Shown: positions 7,093 through 10,952 of the stretch, one piece after another | Position numbering within the stretch: the first letter of the stretch is position 1 | Layout: the number at the start of each line of letters is the position of its first letter | Assembly: GCA_002496485.1 (NCBI GenBank) | Contig: DAJW01000125.1 | Location: 1 to 10,952, forward strand | Direction: 5' to 3' | Source: Euryarchaeota archaeon UBA36 | GTDB taxonomy: Archaea; Thermoplasmatota; Poseidoniia; Poseidoniales; Thalassarchaeaceae | Length of the DNA stretch: 10,952 nucleotides | Notes under the pieces: generated by a model | What the model was told of the DNA's origin: nothing | The model's input: only the letters and a program-made list of their open reading frames with translations | Databases searched by the model: none | Translations under genes and position numbers: made by a program

Positions 7093-7689
7093 TTGACTCA
7101 GTTGATATTGATTAGACATGGCGAATCAATTTGGAATGCGGCGAATCGTTTTACTGGATGGATAGATGTTGAGCTCTCTACAAAAGGAGAAGAAGAAGCT
7201 AAAGAAGCAGGAATTAACCTTGCAGGAATTAAAATTGATATTGTCCATACCAGTGACCTTGTTCGTGCTCAAAAAACAGCTGAAATTATTCTAGAATATA
7301 ACAAAATTTCTAACCCAATTATCAAAAAGAATTCTAATTTAAATGAAAGGAATTATGGATCATTACAAGGACTAAACAAGAAGGAAACCGCTGAAATACA
7401 TGGTGAAGAGCAAGTGAAAATTTGGAGACGATCTTTCGATATTCCGCCACCCGGAGGAGAAAGCTTAGAAATGACGGCTGCAAGAACAATTCCATACTTT
7501 GAGGAAGAAGTTATTTCTGATTTGGTTAATGGAAATAATGTAATGGTTTCTGCGCATGGTAACTCATTGAGATCGATTGTAATGTATATTGAGAAAATTA
7601 CTCCAGAACAAATTGTTCACCTAGAAATTCCTACTGGAATTCCGCAATTTTACTCTTATAAAAATGGAGTCATAAAAAGGACTTATTAA
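7093..7689 (+). CDS. gpmA: 2,3-bisphosphoglycerate-dependent phosphoglycerate mutase (short form)
   Basis: A 198-residue cytoplasmic enzyme of glycolysis and gluconeogenesis that interconverts 3- and 2-phosphoglycerate through a phospho-histidine. The histidine phosphatase signature RHGES is at 8-12 with H9 as the phosphorylated residue. R58 (SDLVRAQKT), E85 in NERNYG and H155 in SAHGNSLR complete the site, and 'EEQVKIWRRSFDIPPP' plus 'IPTGIPQFY' are specific to dPGM rather than generic phosphatases. It is about 50 residues shorter than E. coli GpmA, lacking the insert after the WRR segment, as in other short dPGMs. The start is TTG, supported by the protein beginning directly at TQLILIRHG and by a ribosome site. 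Its last 20 nt overlap the convergent gene on the minus strand. Confidence 0.93.
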   Translation: MTQLILIRHGESIWNAANRFTGWIDVELSTKGEEEAKEAGINLAGIKIDIVHTSDLVRAQKTAEIILEYNKISNPIIKKNSNLNERNYGSLQGLNKKETAEIHGEEQVKIWRRSFDIPPPGGESLEMTAARTIPYFEEEVISDLVNGNNVMVSAHGNSLRSIVMYIEKITPEQIVHLEIPTGIPQFYSYKNGVIKRTY

Positions 7690-8920
7690 GAGGAAATTCA
7701 GGTGGAGGAGATAGTTTTTGATAATATTTCAACAGTCCAAATCCGCCTGTAAAAAAGATTAACGGAATTGGCAGATCCATGAGTTCGAAGGGAATTGAAT
7801 TAATTATTGAGCTTGCTCCGAAGAACATACCCATCCATCCTAACATTGCAATTGTACGGTTATTGAACATTTTTTTCTGAAATGACTTGACATATGCTAG
7901 TGTAGTAATTGCGGGCTCTGGAGGTCCAGATTGGTTTGCTGTAGCCTCGATAACATCCAGTAGACATTGTTCATATTCCCAAATAACAAGTCCACCATAA
8001 TAGGCATAGAAAGCTTCCTTTGATGCCCAATTTTCTGGAGCTGTTGATTTCCAACCTTCAATAAGTGATGATCGTAGACTTGTAATGTCGATTCTATCAT
8101 TGAGTCTGTATATCATCCTAGATAGATCATGAATTAATGAAGAGAGATCCCTTATAGCAGGAAAATCACAATTTGGAACTTCTAAACAATCGGACAGTCT
8201 TGGTCTGTTAATTGCTATCTTTCCTGATTGGAAATCTGAAAAACGAACATCTCTCAAACTGATAATACATGGTGTTTTCTTCGAGAATTTACCCCTCCAA
8301 ATGAAGCTAGCCCTGAGTTTTTCCTCTAACGATTCTATCCTACTATTCCATCTTTTGTGATCGTAAGGAGTAGTGAGAATTGACTCTACCTCTGAATGAT
8401 ACTGCCCTAGAACACTACCACATTTGTATAGTATTTTATTTGTATTTTCTACATCATTTTGTTTTATTGTAGATTCTAATTTTTCTAGTATTGTATTATC
8501 TTTTTTTTGATTTTTCCTGAAGGCAATAATATCTTTTCCTTCCCACTTATATCCTCCGATATAAGGTATAGAAACACTAATTTTAGCCTCAGAAATCATG
8601 CTCAATTGACTATCGCGATTCCAAGGCAAGAAATCAGCTATCCATTCATTTTCTGCGGAAATTAAAGCTACTAATCCGCGATTTTTTTCCTCGGTAGAAA
8701 TAGAATTAATGCTTTTACTTTCGGGAACCTGTCCCCAAGATTCTAATTCAGATGTTAAGAAATCCCAATCTTCAATATTCGATAATTGGATAGGTTCTAT
8801 AATCTCACATTTTAATCCTAAACCAGCTAAAGTTAGATTTCTAAAACCTTTAGGAGCAGCGGAGTCAGATTCAATCCCCTTCATAGCAGAAGGCCTCCAC
8901 TCTCCATTCCATGCGGTCAT
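7670..8920 (-). CDS. Unknown protein with possible degenerate kinase-like region and C-terminal membrane hairpin
   Basis: A 416-residue protein that I do not recognise with confidence. Visible parts are a soluble N-terminal portion (1-350) rich in Trp, Ser and acidic residues, then two hydrophobic stretches (about 357-374 and 383-399) that could form a hairpin anchor, and a short polar tail. The middle loosely follows an aminoglycoside-phosphotransferase-like kinase order: 'CGSVLGQYHSE' (167-177) resembles a helix after the hinge, 'SLRDVRFSDF' (221-230) sits where a catalytic HGDLxxxN would be, and 'IRDLSSLIHDL' (256-266) resembles the DPxxDLA helix. Key Asn and metal-binding Asp positions are not conserved, so if it is a kinase fold it is probably inactive. 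The start ATG lies about 30 nt from a TATA-like box and is divergent from the HAD gene. The coding frame is well supported; the function is open. Confidence 0.8.
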   Translation of the reverse strand: MTAWNGEWRPSAMKGIESDSAAPKGFRNLTLAGLGLKCEIIEPIQLSNIEDWDFLTSELESWGQVPESKSINSISTEEKNRGLVALISAENEWIADFLPWNRDSQLSMISEAKISVSIPYIGGYKWEGKDIIAFRKNQKKDNTILEKLESTIKQNDVENTNKILYKCGSVLGQYHSEVESILTTPYDHKRWNSRIESLEEKLRASFIWRGKFSKKTPCIISLRDVRFSDFQSGKIAINRPRLSDCLEVPNCDFPAIRDLSSLIHDLSRMIYRLNDRIDITSLRSSLIEGWKSTAPENWASKEAFYAYYGGLVIWEYEQCLLDVIEATANQSGPPEPAITTLAYVKSFQKKMFNNRTIAMLGWMGMFFGASSIINSIPFELMDLPIPLIFFTGGFGLLKYYQKLSPPPEFPLNKSFL

Positions 8921-8945
8921 ATGCCCACGAAGAAGTATCAGACTT

Positions 8946-8954
8946 GATTTAATC
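8946..8954 (-). promoter_or_regulatory. Probable TATA box of the 416-residue unknown gene
   Basis: GATTAAATC on the minus strand is centred 30 nt upstream of the ATG at 8920. That fits a leaderless or nearly leaderless transcript. The sequence is almost palindromic, so orientation comes from spacing only. Confidence 0.4.
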
Positions 8955-8968
8955 GGTCAAAAGACTTG

Positions 8969-8977
8969 TATTATAAA
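8969..8977 (+). promoter_or_regulatory. Probable TATA box of the HAD-UppS-Nudix operon
   Basis: TATTATAAA is centred about 20 nt ahead of the ATG at 8994 and 26-27 nt ahead of the in-frame GTG at 9000. By the usual archaeal spacing the transcript would start around 8997-9000, which raises the possibility that the GTG is the real, leaderless start. Confidence 0.45.
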
Positions 8978-8993
8978 CACCCAAGGGTTATTC

Positions 8994-9551
8994 ATGAATG
9001 TGGCTACTCAGGAGATTCCTCTAGCTGTAGATATGGATGGAACTTTAATTCTCTCCGATATGAGTTGGATTAGTATCCGTAAAGTAATTTTGAGAAAGCC
9101 ATGGCTATTATTTACTCTCATTAGAAATGAAGTAAGTGGTAGAAGAGCGGAATGGAAAAGAGTGCTAGCTAGTAATCTCAAATTTAATCCTAGTGAGTTG
9201 AGATATCACACCGAATTTCTTGATTGGTTGACAGGAGAGCACGCAAAGGGTCGAGAGATAATTCTTGCAACTGCATCGGATAGGATTGTGGCAGAACAGA
9301 TTGCAGGATATGTCGGTCTATTTTCCGATGTTATGGCTTCCGATGGAGATTTTAATCTTAGAGGGAGTAAGAAAGCGGAAGCATTAGTATCTAGATTTGG
9401 CGAAAAGGGATTCGGATACGCAGGAAATAGTATTCATGACATGGATGTTTGGAAAGTTTGTGGAGAAGTGATAGTTGTAAATCCAGAAAGAGGGTTATTG
9501 AAAAAAATAGAAAATACTGAATTTATTTCGGATTATAATTTATTTAGGTGA
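8994..9551 (+). CDS. HAD-superfamily phosphatase like the HAD half of HAD-UbiA fusions
   Basis: A 185-residue cytoplasmic HAD hydrolase. Motif I is DMDGT (13-17, nucleophile D13 and acid/base D15), motif II is LATASD (91-96), motif III lysine is K126 or K127 in the RGSKK segment, and motif IV is GNSIHD (144-149), a GN variant of the usual GD. The order and wording (PLAVDMDGTLI, ILATASD, SDVMASDG, FGYAGNSxxDMDVW, VVNP) closely match the HAD domain that precedes a UbiA prenyltransferase in bacterial fusion proteins, but no UbiA domain follows. The helical cap after motif I is conserved with that group. The gene overlaps the cis-prenyltransferase by 4 nt if that starts at 9548, so a polyprenyl-linked phosphate substrate is a reasonable inference. 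The frame is open far upstream, antisense to the neighbour; ATG 8994 or GTG 9000 is the likely start. Confidence 0.85.
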   Translation: MNVATQEIPLAVDMDGTLILSDMSWISIRKVILRKPWLLFTLIRNEVSGRRAEWKRVLASNLKFNPSELRYHTEFLDWLTGEHAKGREIILATASDRIVAEQIAGYVGLFSDVMASDGDFNLRGSKKAEALVSRFGEKGFGYAGNSIHDMDVWKVCGEVIVVNPERGLLKKIENTEFISDYNLFR

Positions 9552-10477
9552 AAAAATTAGTTGTCCTTAACTGTGAAATCGCTTTGGCCTGTAATGTGGC
9601 AAAGGGACGTAGTCGAATCGGTAGTGGAATTGATCGATTTGCTAAGTGGTTGTTAAAGTATAGAGTCATTGCGATTCCAGCAAATATTATTTCTAATTCT
9701 AAAATGGCATGGAGTATTGTTTCTAGAATTGATAGAGTTAGAGTTAGAAGACAAAGAGAGAGGATTTCGAAAGGCATTCTTCCAAAGCATATCTCTATAA
9801 TTATGGATGGTAATAGAAGATTTGCATGGAATAAAAGTGTAGGAAAAAATATTGGCCACCAAAAGGGAAAAGAAAAGTTGAAACAAGTAATGGATTGGAT
9901 ACTTGACCTAGAAATACCTTATCTCACAGTTTATGCGCTATCTACAGAAAATATGTCTTCTAGAGATAATGATGAGCTTGATTCATTGTATGATTTATAC
10001 GTTACAGGATTAACTGAGATTTCAGAAGACCCGAGAATTCATTCAAAGAAAGTTAAAGTGAGGGCTGTAGGAAGAATTGAAAGCCTACCTGAGAGAGTTA
10101 GGAATGCAATTATTTTAGCGGAAAATAGGACTTCCGAATATTCTAATTTTGTTTTTACCGTATGCCTTGCATATGGTGGAAGGGAAGAAATTGTTGATGC
10201 TGTCAAGAACATAGCTACTGATTTTGAATCGGGTAAGATTAGATTGGATGAAATTGATACTAATCAGATTTCCAAAAGATTGTATGATTCAGATATCCCA
10301 GATCCTGATTTAGTGATTCGTACTAGTGGTGAAGAAAGAGTATCAAATTTCCTACTATGGCAAATTGCTTACGCAGAATTGTATTTCTCTGAGGTTCACT
10401 GGCCGTCATTTTCGAAATCTGATTTATATGATGCCATAGAAAATTATCAGTTTAGGAGGCGTAGATTTGGTGAATAA
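9548..10477 (+). CDS. uppS: Cis-prenyl diphosphate synthase (undecaprenyl diphosphate synthase family)
   Basis: This enzyme adds isopentenyl units in cis to an allylic diphosphate to make the long polyprenyl chain used as a lipid carrier for glycans. In the 309-residue frame, HISIIMDGNRRFAW (81-94) contains the catalytic D87 and is followed by GHQKG. Then come 'LTVYALSTEN' (126-135), 'VRAVG', 'AYGGREEI', and the C-terminal block DPDLVIRTSGEERVSNFLLWQ (252-272) ending in 'FRRRRFG'. All substrate-binding arginines of the family appear present. The family's STENW is STENM here. The start is uncertain: GTG 9548 overlaps the HAD stop and gives an N-terminus of about 80 residues ahead of the core, longer than usual; GTG 9596 and ATG 9704 (residue 53) are alternatives. 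The stop overlaps the Nudix start, so the three genes are almost surely co-transcribed. Confidence 0.94.
   Translation: MKKLVVLNCEIALACNVAKGRSRIGSGIDRFAKWLLKYRVIAIPANIISNSKMAWSIVSRIDRVRVRRQRERISKGILPKHISIIMDGNRRFAWNKSVGKNIGHQKGKEKLKQVMDWILDLEIPYLTVYALSTENMSSRDNDELDSLYDLYVTGLTEISEDPRIHSKKVKVRAVGRIESLPERVRNAIILAENRTSEYSNFVFTVCLAYGGREEIVDAVKNIATDFESGKIRLDEIDTNQISKRLYDSDIPDPDLVIRTSGEERVSNFLLWQIAYAELYFSEVHWPSFSKSDLYDAIENYQFRRRRFGE
10454..10459 (+). promoter_or_regulatory. Shine-Dalgarno-like site ahead of the Nudix gene
   Basis: AGGAGG, inside the end of the uppS coding region, lies 7 nt before the TTG at 10467 and 10 nt before the GTG at 10470. It may serve either start. It also encodes the Arg-Arg of the conserved uppS C-terminus, so it could be partly coincidental. 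Confidence 0.45.
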
Positions 10478-10895
10478 AGAATATCAAAATCCTGCATTAA
10501 CCGTAGATGCAATTGTTACAAGATATGTAAATAGTAGAATTGAAGCTATAATGATTAAAAGAAAATTTAATCCATGGAAAGGAAGATTAGCATTCCCAGG
10601 CGGATTCGTAGAGATTGGTGAAAATCCTGAAGATGCTGTTTTAAGAGAATTGAAGGAAGAGGCTAATGTTACTGGACATAGTCCAACTTTGTTTGCAGTA
10701 CATGGAGATCCAAAAAGGGATCCGCGTCAGCACATCGTTACAATTTTTTATTCGATAATTGTTGATGAAAATGTAGTGCCCTTGGGGGGTGACGATGCTG
10801 CAGAAGCATCTTGGGTAGCCTTAGAAAAACTGGGACAAGAACATGTTGCTGGAGATCATTATGAAATTATAAAAAAACTAAGAAAAGAGAAGTAA
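10467..10895 (+). CDS. Nudix hydrolase, ADP-ribose pyrophosphatase type
   Basis: A 142-residue cytoplasmic hydrolase of nucleoside diphosphates linked to another moiety. The Nudix box runs from G46 to V68 (GFVEIGE...RELKEEANV) with the metal-binding E61, E64 and E65; the usual Gly near its end is Asn67. PGG (44-46) precedes the box. The downstream 'DPKRDPRQH' (81-89) is characteristic of ADP-ribose pyrophosphatases, which split ADP-ribose into AMP and ribose-5-phosphate, so that is the likeliest substrate; sequence alone does not prove it. The start is TTG 10467 or, one codon later, GTG 10470; both overlap the uppS stop. The gene ends in tandem stops (TAA TAA TAG). It belongs to the HAD-uppS operon by position, though no shared pathway is obvious. 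Confidence 0.88.
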   Translation: MVNKEYQNPALTVDAIVTRYVNSRIEAIMIKRKFNPWKGRLAFPGGFVEIGENPEDAVLRELKEEANVTGHSPTLFAVHGDPKRDPRQHIVTIFYSIIVDENVVPLGGDDAAEASWVALEKLGQEHVAGDHYEIIKKLRKEK

Positions 10896-10901
10896 TAATA
10901 G
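10893..10901 (+). promoter_or_regulatory. Possible TATA box of the gene starting at 10923
   Basis: TAATAATAG is centred about 26 nt before the ATG at 10923, the spacing of an archaeal leaderless promoter. It coincides exactly with the tandem stops of the Nudix gene, so stop codons and promoter may share the same bases. Confidence 0.3.
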
Positions 10902-10922
10902 GATTAACCCATACCCATATTC

Positions 10923-10952
10923 ATGGCTAAGAAATTGAAGGTAGATACAGGG
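10923..10952 (+). CDS. Start of a further gene, cut by the window end
   Basis: Ten codons (MAKKLKVDTG) run open to the window edge from an ATG 27 nt after the first Nudix stop. No ribosome site is seen, but a TATA-like box sits about 26 nt upstream. There is too little sequence to name a family. The basic N-terminus suggests a soluble protein, though this is only a guess. Confidence 0.45.
   Translation, partial: MAKKLKVDTG

Noticed and set aside
8709..8993. N-terminal extension of the HAD frame by 95 residues
   Set aside because: It is antisense to the start of the unknown gene, runs through the promoter region, and the HAD fold begins only after 8994.
9544..9886. Minus-strand open frames opposite the start of uppS
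   Set aside because: They lack known motifs and lie opposite a well-supported gene core; treated as shadows.

Overview
The window is a compact, AT-rich, protein-coding stretch with almost no spacer DNA. It carries ten complete genes and the first ten codons of an eleventh, with no RNA genes, insertion sequences or CRISPR arrays that I can see. The likely source is a planktonic marine euryarchaeon of the Thermoplasmatota (Marine Group II/Poseidoniales or a relative). This is an inference from several signs: TATA-like boxes lie about 26-30 nt ahead of start codons, which suggests leaderless transcripts; GGTGAT-type ribosome sites fit an archaeal 16S tail; the cis-prenyltransferase looks archaeal; and a secreted zinc carboxypeptidase carries Asp-rich calcium-type loops, as in protein-degrading marine archaea.

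Minus strand, 5916 down to 49: an apparent four-gene operon with gaps of 12, 11 and 4 nt. In transcription order it encodes a membrane-anchored M14 zinc carboxypeptidase, a sodium:neurotransmitter-symporter-type (NSS/SNF) transporter, the bifunctional NAD(P)HX repair enzyme Nnr, and a small GtrA-like membrane protein. The first two make a coherent pair: the peptidase would free amino acids outside the cell and the symporter would import amino acids or a related solute with Na+.

Plus strand, 5917 to 7689: a divergent promoter region leads into an MscS-type mechanosensitive channel and, 12 nt later, a short-form cofactor-dependent phosphoglycerate mutase with a TTG start.

Minus strand, 8920 down to 7670: a 416-residue protein of unknown function that overlaps the mutase tail to tail by 20 nt. 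Its middle weakly resembles a degraded APH-type kinase, and its C-terminus has a hydrophobic hairpin.

Plus strand, about 8994 to 10895: a tightly overlapping trio of a HAD phosphatase, a cis-prenyl diphosphate synthase (UppS type) and a Nudix hydrolase of the ADP-ribose pyrophosphatase type. The HAD protein looks like the phosphatase half of bacterial HAD-UbiA fusion proteins. Here it stands alone next to a polyprenyl diphosphate synthase, which suggests work on a lipid carrier. A further gene begins at 10923 and runs off the window.

Most of the window is housekeeping or lifestyle genes. The parts that most deserve a second look are the calcium-loop insertions in the M14 catalytic domain, the stand-alone HAD-UppS pair, and the unknown 416-residue protein divergent from it.
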